A stretch of DNA of 64,000 bases from Verrucomicrobiota bacterium. GTDB taxonomy: Bacteria; Verrucomicrobiota; Verrucomicrobiia; Limisphaerales; JACRJZ01. The stretch's first letter is position 1. Each line of letters starts with the position of its first letter. The stretch is taken from positions 1 through 64,000 of the forward strand of contig JACRJZ010000111.1 in NCBI GenBank assembly GCA_016219875.1, given 5' to 3'. The notes beneath the pieces were generated by a model. It worked only from the letters and a program-made list of their open reading frames with translations, was not told the origin of the DNA and ran no database searches. The position numbers were made by a program, and so were the translations under genes. This document shows positions 35,516 to 43,616 of this stretch, in pieces.

Positions 35516-38500
35516 ATGACTATGAAAACATATACTTACACGAACACGGTCGTCCAGGATCAGCGTATCGAGCAGAGTGCATACTTGATGTGCCGGTGGC
35601 TCAAACCAATTCTGTTGTGCCTGGTCTTAACAATCCGATCCACTGGCGAAACGGCTCCACCTCAAGCGGGTGCCTCCGGCGGAAACGCGCCTGCCCCGGG
35701 TCAGGCACCTTCAGCGCTGAAGATTCTCGACATCCAGTTCGAACCGATCCGCAGCGGGAAGAACGTGGTTTACGTCAAGGTCCTGAACCCGACGCAAGAA
35801 GAGCGAACGCTGTTCGTCAGTATCCAAACCGAAAACAAGTGGGGCTGGGGTCACGATTTTCCGGAACAGATCAAGCCCGGCACCGAGCGATGGGCGAGAT
35901 TCGCTTTCAAGATCTTCGGTTCGCCCACCAACGAAGGAAATGCGAGGCTGTACTTCTTCGACGGCGCCCAAGCCCGCGAGGCCGACGGGTCCTTTGATTA
36001 CCGCAAATTCTCGTTTGCCACCCTGCAGAAGAAACAGGCGGATTTGGAAGGCGCACAGCCAGTCCTGGCGGCCGTGCGCGACTCGGTCATTCAAGCCTTC
36101 GAAGACCTGCGCCGCGACATGAGGGAGAGAGACTACGCCAAGGTCCGGGCGCGGTTCACTCAGGACATGCTCGATGCTGAATTCCTGCAACAGTCCCCCG
36201 CTGAGTTTGCACGCCGGATTGACCTGCCCAATCCGTCTAGTTGGTGCCGCGGCGAATTCCTGGCCCTCAAGCCGCTTTCGGTGGCCAGACGCGATGGCCT
36301 TTTCGAACTCGAAGCCGACCTCGCGGGGGAAGCATGGAGCATTGGATTTCTCCACTGTGACGGCCTTTGGAAGATCGATCGCCTGGAGGGATTCACACCG
36401 TCACGTGGGACCACGGTGTTGATCAAGCGCCTACTGCCGCTTCTACGCAAGCGCAGCACCGACCATATCGACATTCATTACTTTCCCGGCTCGAAGGCCG
36501 AGGCTGACATAAATCAGATCGCCCGTGAACGCGAGGCCGGAGTGCAGGCCGTCAATGACCTCCTGGGCACGGCCACCAGCGAACGCCTCTGCCTCGTCTT
36601 TTTCGACGACCTGGACACTAAGGCCCGGGTCACGTCTCACCGGGGCGAAGGTGTGGCCGACGGCTACACGATTGTGGAGGTCTATAACGACCAAGTGAAA
36701 TTAAACCCCTACCACGAGGCGACGCACGCGCTGGCTAGTGAAATCGGACGTCCCCCCGCCGCCTTGTTGGAGGGCCTTGCCGAATACGTATCGGAGAAAC
36801 TGGGGGCAGCCCCGTTGAAAGATGTCGGCGGCGGCCAGGCGACTTTGTACGGCTTCGTTTGTGAATCGAGGGAGAAGGGCCGGTGGATTCCTTTGAGCGA
36901 GTTGCTGGCCTACACCAATATTGGTTCCCAAGGCCGTGAACGTAACCTCCTGGCCTACGCCGAATCCGGCGCCTTCACGAAATTCCTGATTGAAGCCCAG
37001 GGGAAGGAGAAGTTTCTGGAGGCCTACCGCCGGCTTCGTAACGGCAGTGACAAAGCGGTCCAAGAACGCAACGCCGAGAAGGTTCAGGAGATCTACGGAA
37101 CTTCCCTGTGGGCGTTGGAGGGGCCATGGATTGAGGCACTTTCCGCGGGCGCGAGCAGGGCAGCGCAAGCCCCGCCTGCGGCGGAGACCAATGCAGTGAA
37201 GGTTTACCCGGTCAACCGCAAAGTCGCCGATCTTCCAGATAAGGAAGACATGTCCACTCCGGAGGCGGCATACGCCACGTTGAACCGGCTCTTGGCCAGC
37301 GGAACTCTCACGTTTCCGCGCCGGTTCCACGTTCCGTGGAGTTCATCGCAGACATCGGAGCCGCCAGAGAAACGCGAGATTCCAGCCGACGAGCGGGCCA
37401 GATTCCTGGGTGCGGAGATCCTGGAGGTACAGCTCTGGCAGAAGACCAACGCCACGGTCTTCGCTCAAACGCCGACGGATGTTGATCTGCGCTTACTCTG
37501 CCACGTGGACGGACAATGGCTTAACGACGGTAACGACGGAGGCCCAACCCTCGATGGCGCTCGCACTCGGTCAACCCAGATACGCGCCTATAAGCATGCC
37601 AGAAGCTTGCGCAACTCCAGACTGCCGATCGCTGATCCGGGCAGATATCTGCGTCCCTTCGTCGAGTTTCTCGAGCGCGAAGCGACCGACCCTCAGGAGT
37701 TCCTCTTGCAGGCGTTGGCGAAGCATCGCGTCGTCATCCTCGGCGAGGTCCATAACCGCCAGCGTTACTGGGCCTTCAACGCCGCGCTGGTGCGCTCGCC
37801 GGTGTTCGCCAAGCACGTCGGCGTCATCTACCTGGAACTGCCGTCCAACGACCAGTCGCTGATGGACCGGTTTCTGGCTGCACCGAAATGTGACCCGGCG
37901 CCGGTCATTGACGTGTTGCGGGACATGCATGAATTCGGTTGGCCCGACCAGCCGACTCTGGAGTTCTGTCAGGCCGTCTGGGAAGTCAACCAATCCCTAC
38001 CCAGAGCGCAGCGTCTGCGTATCGTCTTGGCGGATATTGCGCGTTCCTGGAAATCAATTCACAGTCGTGCAGATGTGGCCAAGCACTTCAACGTGGACCG
38101 CGATGAATTCATGGGCAGCCAGATAGAGCGCGATCTGCGCGACCACGCCCAAGATCCGCGGCACGCGCTGTTCATCGTCGGCTGCATGCACGCCCCCAAA
38201 AACATCACCCGTCCCGGCGGTGAGCCGTTCAAATCAGCCGGATGGCATCTATGCCAGGGCCTCGGTCGCACCAACGTTTTCGCCATCCTACCACACTCGC
38301 CCGTCATGTCCGACCACCATGACGTGGACGGCCGGCCGGCGCTGGGTCTGTTTGAAACCGCGTTCGCCGCACGGTCCAATCGGCCCGTGGCTTTTCCGCT
38401 CGACCGCGGACCCTTTGGCGAACTACTTTTTGATCGATCACTCGATCTGACGACGGCCGATCCTTCCCGTGCCGGTTTCGACGCCTACCTCTATCTTGGG

Positions 38501-39142
38501 CCGCTGGAGGACGAAGTTGTGTCCCCCTTGATCCCCGGTTTTTACACCGACGAATATGCGCGCGAGGTCGATCGCCGCACTCGCGTGATGGACGGCCATG
38601 GTCTGGAGAGCATTCCGGGAATTGGGGAAGTGAGCGGCGAAGCCATCCGGCGGCTGCGCGCGGCCTGGTGGGGGCAACCGCGGTACGAGTGGCGGAGGCT
38701 GGGGCCGCTCGATGCGTGGCACCATGGCAGCGGTTGGAAGCAACGATCGCGCGATGCAGCGTATGACACGGTAAGGAAGGATACCACCGTCATTCGGCGT
38801 GAAGCAGGGCTGCTGTTCGATGCTCTCCGGCAGGCCGACTACAGCCAGGCCCACAACTGGCAGACCTTTCCTTCGCCCAACGTGGGATTGTACTGCGTGC
38901 AGACCCGCAGAGATGACTGGACGCAATGGATTTGCCAGCACTTCCGCACCAACCCGATCGTGCAAGTGGAATTGGGGGAGGTCTTTTTCCAGGCCGGCGG
39001 ACGTCCGGCGGTGCCCTACAAGTTGATGCTCAAAGACCGCACACACCTGGAAGGTGTGTTGCCGTTCGACTGGAGCCCGGACGCTGGGCGCTGGGAAGGT
39101 CATCAAGGTCTGGACTGGCATTTGCGGAAGGGTCGTCGTTGA
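35516..39142 (+). CDS. secreted fusion protein: gluzincin (HEATH) metalloprotease + ChaN/Tiki-like domain
   Basis: 1208 residues if read from 35516; an internal ATG at 35588 would begin right at the signal-type helix (WLKPILLCLVLTIRSTGETA). Residues about 60-365 are the duplicated N-terminal region shared with 7944-9031. A zinc protease site follows, YHEATHALASEIG (His400, Glu401, His404), with a downstream Glu in LLEGLAEYVSEKLG (about 423), as in gluzincin 'peptidase MA' proteins. After about 550 a second module begins with VYPVNRKVADLPDKEDMSTP. It has the ChaN/Tiki motif HRVVILGEVHNRQRYW (about 735-750) and runs to GLDWHLRKGRR. At 5825-9347 the two modules exist as separate neighbouring genes in the opposite order. 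A two-enzyme surface protein is likely; the substrate is unknown. Confidence 0.78.
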   Translation: MTMKTYTYTNTVVQDQRIEQSAYLMCRWLKPILLCLVLTIRSTGETAPPQAGASGGNAPAPGQAPSALKILDIQFEPIRSGKNVVYVKVLNPTQEERTLFVSIQTENKWGWGHDFPEQIKPGTERWARFAFKIFGSPTNEGNARLYFFDGAQAREADGSFDYRKFSFATLQKKQADLEGAQPVLAAVRDSVIQAFEDLRRDMRERDYAKVRARFTQDMLDAEFLQQSPAEFARRIDLPNPSSWCRGEFLALKPLSVARRDGLFELEADLAGEAWSIGFLHCDGLWKIDRLEGFTPSRGTTVLIKRLLPLLRKRSTDHIDIHYFPGSKAEADINQIAREREAGVQAVNDLLGTATSERLCLVFFDDLDTKARVTSHRGEGVADGYTIVEVYNDQVKLNPYHEATHALASEIGRPPAALLEGLAEYVSEKLGAAPLKDVGGGQATLYGFVCESREKGRWIPLSELLAYTNIGSQGRERNLLAYAESGAFTKFLIEAQGKEKFLEAYRRLRNGSDKAVQERNAEKVQEIYGTSLWALEGPWIEALSAGASRAAQAPPAAETNAVKVYPVNRKVADLPDKEDMSTPEAAYATLNRLLASGTLTFPRRFHVPWSSSQTSEPPEKREIPADERARFLGAEILEVQLWQKTNATVFAQTPTDVDLRLLCHVDGQWLNDGNDGGPTLDGARTRSTQIRAYKHARSLRNSRLPIADPGRYLRPFVEFLEREATDPQEFLLQALAKHRVVILGEVHNRQRYWAFNAALVRSPVFAKHVGVIYLELPSNDQSLMDRFLAAPKCDPAPVIDVLRDMHEFGWPDQPTLEFCQAVWEVNQSLPRAQRLRIVLADIARSWKSIHSRADVAKHFNVDRDEFMGSQIERDLRDHAQDPRHALFIVGCMHAPKNITRPGGEPFKSAGWHLCQGLGRTNVFAILPHSPVMSDHHDVDGRPALGLFETAFAARSNRPVAFPLDRGPFGELLFDRSLDLTTADPSRAGFDAYLYLGPLEDEVVSPLIPGFYTDEYAREVDRRTRVMDGHGLESIPGIGEVSGEAIRRLRAAWWGQPRYEWRRLGPLDAWHHGSGWKQRSRDAAYDTVRKDTTVIRREAGLLFDALRQADYSQAHNWQTFPSPNVGLYCVQTRRDDWTQWICQHFRTNPIVQVELGEVFFQAGGRPAVPYKLMLKDRTHLEGVLPFDWSPDAGRWEGHQGLDWHLRKGRR
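35709..36600 (+). repeat. dispersed near-identical duplication, copy 2 (copy 1 at 8140-9031)
   Basis: Ungapped counterpart of 8140-9031, lying wholly inside the fusion gene. Here the coding sequence continues into the zinc-protease site, so this copy is the intact one and the copy at 8140 the truncated one. Confidence 0.85.
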
Positions 39143-39184
39143 GACGAGGACCGCCAGCGAACCACTGACGACTGAGCACAGACC
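39143..39184 (+). repeat. short TGACNAC-type leader before a permease remnant
   Basis: Contains ACCACTGACGACTGAGCACA just before the remnant's ATG, so the leader has survived together with the broken 5' end of the gene. Confidence 0.6.
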
Positions 39185-40036
39185 ATGAACGCTCTTGAGT
39201 CCTCCTTCCGCCAACAGCAGAAACGCCCCGGCTTCTTCGCCGTGGCCCTGCACCCTATGGCGGTCGCTTCCTTGCCAGCCGCAGAGAAAGCGAAGATCGC
39301 GTTCTGGGATACGCCGCGGCACGGAGCGAACTTCTTCAACGAGGTCGAACTCAGGGAACGCTTTCAGGCCGCTAGCCAAGCCGGCATCGAGTTCGTTCGC
39401 CTCGCCTCGAACAAGTGGCTGAACGACCGTCCTAAATCCCAGCTCGGGGACTTTCTCCTCGGCCGTCCCGAATCGTTCTCGCGCCTCGACACGAACGACC
39501 TGGCGCTGCTCCTGCGTGTTCTGGATGACGCGCACGCCGCGCAGCTCAAAGTGGTGCTGACCATGCTCAGGCTGCCGGGCAGCCGTTGGAGCCAGCACAA
39601 TGGCGGTAAACAGGAGTTCGCGCTCTGGCAGGAAGTCGCGCGGCAAGAGCAGGCCATCTCATGCTGGCGACAACTGGCGCTGGCACTCAAGGATCACCCG
39701 GCTGTGGTTGGCTACAATCTGCTGAACGAACCGTGCCCGGAACGCGCGACCCGGCCGCGGCTCGCCGGCTAGTACACGGGCGACTACGAGGCGTGGCACG
39801 CAGCGGTGCAGGGCACGCCGGCCGATCAGTCGTTCTTCTACGAGAAGGCCGTGCGCGCGATCCGTGACGTCGATGGCGAAACGCCCATCATCCTCGACAG
39901 CGGTTTCTATGCGACGCCCGGGGCTTTCAAGCTCGGCGTGGGCGGTGTGCTCGCGGGCACGGCGCTTGTCGCAAGTCTCCTGCCCGCATGGCGAGCGACA
40001 AGGATCAAACCGATGGAGGCGTTGAGATATGAGTGA
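39185..40036 (+). pseudogene. ADOP permease remnant with an inserted GH5-type cellulase fragment
   Basis: The 5' end (MNALESSFRQQQKRPGFFAV) is a degenerate ADOP N-terminus. From about 39285 the frame continues as a glycoside-hydrolase-5-like segment (WDTPRHGANFFNEVELRERF, GIEFVRLASNKWL), including the catalytic-acid motif GYNLLNEPCPE and, after an in-frame TAG at 39770-39772, YTGDYEAWHAAVQG and TPIILDSGFYATPGAFK. At about 39936 it passes, still in frame, into an ADOP C-terminus (GVGGVLAGTALVASLLPAWR, KPMEALRYE). All three pieces share one reading frame broken only by the amber codon. The permease core and the end of the cellulase are missing. Confidence 0.8.
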
Positions 40037-40122
40037 GGAAGGGCGTAGTGGGTAGTGGCAATGGCGCGGTAACGTGTGCGTGTCTGTGACGGAATTCTGA
40101 TCACAACAAATCAAAAGAAAAT

Positions 40123-41136
40123 ATGAGACGCAGTTTGGAAAATCTTCGACGCATCCCGGTCCTGCTGGCTTTCGTCATCACCCCCGCGCTCGCCGAGGCA
40201 GCGCAGGCTCATCGGCCAGAGATGGCCGCACCAGAGAAAGCCCCTACCACAAACGCGTCCGCTTCCAGCCGGAAACAGCAATGGGCTTTCACGTTGGAGA
40301 GCATTCGCCAGTCCGTGGCCGCCAACGAAAAGCTGTTGAATCCGATCCGTCTGCGCTTCACGAACACGTTTGAAAGGAAAGGGGAATCACTCCGGCCCTC
40401 GTCTGGTATGCGTCAGCCGGGGCGGCGCTATTCTCATCTCGGGTGTGAGTGGGCTCAGAAGGGTGATAGGCATTACGCCCGACTCCAATATTTCTTCAGC
40501 CCTGAGGAAGTCGCGCAAAACCGGGTCTATGTGATTGACGAAACCAACTGGTGGTCGGCCGGCCTGCCAGATTTAACTCAGCCGTCGAAAAGCCTTCGCG
40601 AAAACCTGAAATGGAACGCGGAGATTGGGGTTACCGTCCTGGGCTTGCGACCCTTCGAAGGAGATTATTCGATGAGCGAAATCTTGCAGCCGCCGTGGGC
40701 GACTTTTTCCGGCCAAACGGAAGAGGTTGATGGGAAACGGAGCGCGGTGGTCGAGGTCAAGCGTCGAGTCCTGAATCCGGATCATCCTGCTTACTATGGC
40801 CGTTTCTGGATCGACGTGGAGCGAGGCGTGGTTTTGCGCATCCGCTATTTTGATGGGGACGCCGCGAACCGAGATAGGCGTCACATTGGAACAATTGATG
40901 AGCTGCGGCATCTGCGTCTGGCGAATGGCGCTTGGCTGCCCGTGGAAGGCAGAAGGACTACTGGATTTCCCGATCGTCTGTTCATTGAGCACATAAGGGT
41001 CGCGAAGGAGAGCATAACCATCAAATCTGCGGAGATCCCTGATTCGCTTTTCACAATCGAGTCTGCTTTGGATGCACCACTGGGAGATCGACCGGCGGCC
41101 AAAGACGACCCTCAAAGCCCCAACCGAACGAGATGA
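40123..41136 (+). CDS. secreted protein of unknown function
   Basis: 337 residues, first ATG after an A-rich stretch (AAATCAAAAGAAAATATG). Signal peptide about 1-27 (VLLAFVITPALAEA). The body is mostly beta-type with repeated hydrophobic/charged alternation (YYGRFWIDVERGVVLRIRYF, FIEHIRVAKESITIKSAEIP). The pattern resembles the outer-membrane-lipoprotein-sorting (LolA-like) fold, but I cannot assign it firmly. It stands between the permease remnant and permease 6, 18 bp before the latter, and may be co-expressed with it. Confidence 0.75.
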   Translation: MRRSLENLRRIPVLLAFVITPALAEAAQAHRPEMAAPEKAPTTNASASSRKQQWAFTLESIRQSVAANEKLLNPIRLRFTNTFERKGESLRPSSGMRQPGRRYSHLGCEWAQKGDRHYARLQYFFSPEEVAQNRVYVIDETNWWSAGLPDLTQPSKSLRENLKWNAEIGVTVLGLRPFEGDYSMSEILQPPWATFSGQTEEVDGKRSAVVEVKRRVLNPDHPAYYGRFWIDVERGVVLRIRYFDGDAANRDRRHIGTIDELRHLRLANGAWLPVEGRRTTGFPDRLFIEHIRVAKESITIKSAEIPDSLFTIESALDAPLGDRPAAKDDPQSPNRTR

Positions 41137-41154
41137 CAGAAAGCAGCCCAGACT

Positions 41155-43554
41155 ATGAACGACCTGAAATTCGCCTTTCGCCAACAGCTCAAGCATCCCG
41201 GCTTCACTGCCGTGGCTGTGCTTACGCTCGCCGTGGGCATCGGTGGCACCGCTGCCATATTTGCCGTGATGAATGCGCACGTGCTGAATCCGGTTCCGTT
41301 GAAGAGCGACCGGCGTTTGGTCGAGATCAAGGAGTCCTCCCGTGCGCGGCAAATGAAGATCTGGACCTCGGCGCCGCTGTATCACGACCTCGTGCAACAA
41401 CGCGACTTGTTCGAGGAGGTGGTCGCCTTCAAGCACGACGCGTTGCTCGTCACGGGTGGAGAATTCCTGGACGCCGTCAACGGCGTAAGCGTGAGCCCCA
41501 ATTTCTTCAAGCTCTTTGGGGTCTCGCCGCGGCTCGGACGCTGGCTGACAGCGGAGGAACAAACTTCCGCCGTCGAGGACGTGCTGGTGATCAGTCATGC
41601 CGCCTGGCAAGCGCGGTTCGGGGGAGACCCGAATGTGATCGGGCGCACTCTGAAAACCAAGGACGCCACTTACACGATTATTGGCGTGATGCCGCGGGAG
41701 TTTCAGTTTCCCACCCCGATCACCCAATTCTGGCGACCGTTTCATTTCCGCGCCGACGAACTCTCGAACCCGAGCCAGCGGTCAAGACGTAGCTATTACA
41801 CCTTCGCGGCTCTGGCTCCGAACGTGTCCCAATCTAAAGTGCAAGCCTTTCTCGACACGTGGGGCGCCCGGCTCGCCAAGGAGTTCCCACGAGAGTGCAA
41901 AGAGTGGGCCATCGAATCTCGCCCGCTGCGGGATTTCTTTGTGGCACCGGAGATACGGAGGATCCTTTGGAGCGTCGCGCTGGCGATCGGCTTCGTCCTG
42001 GTCATTGCGTGCGCCAACCTGGCCAACCTGCAACTCAGCCGCACCGAAGCCCGGTCCAAGGAAATCGCCGTTCGCATGGCGCTCGGGGCAGGGCGTCGTC
42101 GTCTCGTTCGCCAACTGATCACCGAGAGCTTCCTGCTGTCGCTGGCCGGCGGCGTGGGCGGATTGCTGATCGCCGTCTGGCTGCGCCAAGTGCTGGCGAG
42201 CTTGCTGCCCGAAGGGGCGCCGGTCGTTCGGCCGGGAGGTCTTGATTTGACCGTGTTGCTGTGGACGTTCGGCATGTCCGTCGCGTGTGCCATGGCGGTC
42301 GGGCTGTATCCCGCCTGGCGGGCTTCGAGCGTGCGTTTGAGCCAATCGCTGAAGGGAACCTCCGCCGCGACTTCAGCCTCGGCGCAGAAATGGTTTCGAC
42401 ACAGCCTAGTGGTCGGCGAAATCGCCTTGGCGATGGTGTTACTAACGAGCGCGGGGTTGCTCGTGCGGAGTGTCTTCAAGATCCTGTACCTCGATCCGGG
42501 GCTGAATCCAAGCCGACTCGCCTCTGTGACGTTTCAGGTTCGCGCTGGAACCGGACATCAGGCAGCGATGCGTGAGCTGGCAACTCGCTTGGCAGCCCTG
42601 CCTGGCATCACTGCGGTCGGGACAGGTCCGATTTCCGGCGTGGGGAGTCAAGGCGACTTCTATCTTTGGGAACGCGCGGCGCCCGTTGAACTTGGAATGA
42701 ACCAGGTCGGGGTTGGTGAGTGCGACTTCTTCCGAACCATCGGGGCGCGACTGAAGGATGGTCGCTGGCTGCAGCCTGCGGACATGGCCGAAGGTCAGAG
42801 CGCCGTGCTCATCAACGAAACGTTCGCGGCGATGTGCTGGCCCGGCGAGCACGCCGTGGGGAAGCGAGTGTATCACAACAGGGACCGGAGCAACGATAAC
42901 CCGAGCGGATTCCTCGAAGTGGTGGGCGTCGTTCAGGACTTTCACACCTGGAATCTGGAATGGGAAACGTTGCCCTGCCTGTTCGTGCCGGACGGACGAT
43001 CGCAACGGGCCGGCTTGGGATCAACCCTCTATGTGCGCACCACGCTGGATCCGGCCTCCGTGATCACCGGCGTGCGGCGCGTCGCGAAGGAAGTCCTGCC
43101 GAACACCGTGGTGCCGCGGATCGTGTGGATCGAGCAACAGCTTTATGCGTCCACCCTGACTCGCCGTCTGTTTATGGGATTCCTCTTGGCGTTCGCAGGC
43201 GTTGGCCTACTCCTGTCACTGCTTGGAATCTTCGGCGTGTTGACTCATGCCGTCGTGAGGCGCACCAATGAAATCGGCGTGCGCATGGCCTTGGGCGCGC
43301 AACGCGCGGACGTGCTCGCGCAAGTGCTGGGTGAAGGGATGAAGCTGACCAGCATCGGTATCCTGATCGGGTTGGCCGGTGCCTTTGGCCTGACCCGCCT
43401 AATGCGAAGCCATTTGTTCGGCATTGGGCCAACAGACGCCGTTACTTTTTTCGTAGTGCCGCTGATGTTGGCATTGGCGGCAATGCTGGCCTGTTGGCTG
43501 CCCGCACGGCGAGCCGCGAAGATGGATCCGATGGCGGCGCTCCGGTGCGAATGA
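41155..43554 (+). CDS. ADOP-type permease 6
   Basis: 799 residues. Starts MNDLKFAFRQQLKHPGFTAV; the first helix has GIGGTAAIF in place of GIGANTAIF. TEARSKEIAVRMALGAGRRR lies near 298 and RRTNEIGVRMALGAQRADVL near 701; the end is AKMDPMAALRCE, with Cys replacing the usual Tyr. The first PCD is shorter than in permeases 1 to 3. No TGACNAC leader here; the spacer from 40123 is only 18 bp, which suggests that the two genes form a transcript of their own. Confidence 0.9.
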   Translation: MNDLKFAFRQQLKHPGFTAVAVLTLAVGIGGTAAIFAVMNAHVLNPVPLKSDRRLVEIKESSRARQMKIWTSAPLYHDLVQQRDLFEEVVAFKHDALLVTGGEFLDAVNGVSVSPNFFKLFGVSPRLGRWLTAEEQTSAVEDVLVISHAAWQARFGGDPNVIGRTLKTKDATYTIIGVMPREFQFPTPITQFWRPFHFRADELSNPSQRSRRSYYTFAALAPNVSQSKVQAFLDTWGARLAKEFPRECKEWAIESRPLRDFFVAPEIRRILWSVALAIGFVLVIACANLANLQLSRTEARSKEIAVRMALGAGRRRLVRQLITESFLLSLAGGVGGLLIAVWLRQVLASLLPEGAPVVRPGGLDLTVLLWTFGMSVACAMAVGLYPAWRASSVRLSQSLKGTSAATSASAQKWFRHSLVVGEIALAMVLLTSAGLLVRSVFKILYLDPGLNPSRLASVTFQVRAGTGHQAAMRELATRLAALPGITAVGTGPISGVGSQGDFYLWERAAPVELGMNQVGVGECDFFRTIGARLKDGRWLQPADMAEGQSAVLINETFAAMCWPGEHAVGKRVYHNRDRSNDNPSGFLEVVGVVQDFHTWNLEWETLPCLFVPDGRSQRAGLGSTLYVRTTLDPASVITGVRRVAKEVLPNTVVPRIVWIEQQLYASTLTRRLFMGFLLAFAGVGLLLSLLGIFGVLTHAVVRRTNEIGVRMALGAQRADVLAQVLGEGMKLTSIGILIGLAGAFGLTRLMRSHLFGIGPTDAVTFFVVPLMLALAAMLACWLPARRAAKMDPMAALRCE

Positions 43555-43556
43555 GA

Positions 43557-43616
43557 GATGTTGCGTGAAACGTGGTGCATGACTGACCACGGACCATCGA
43601 CCACTGATAACCAACG
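43557..43616 (+). repeat. GTGAAACG / TGACNAC leader tract
   Basis: TTGCGTGAAACGTGGTGCATG followed by ACTGACCACGGACCATCGAC and CACTGATAACC, ending 5 bp before the ATG. No Shine-Dalgarno sequence. Confidence 0.78.

Noticed and set aside
1692..39772. In-frame TAG codons (1692 and 39770) as evidence for amber recoding
   Set aside because: TAG is used as a normal stop elsewhere in the window (for example 14730 and 15557). Both interrupted genes carry other signs of decay.
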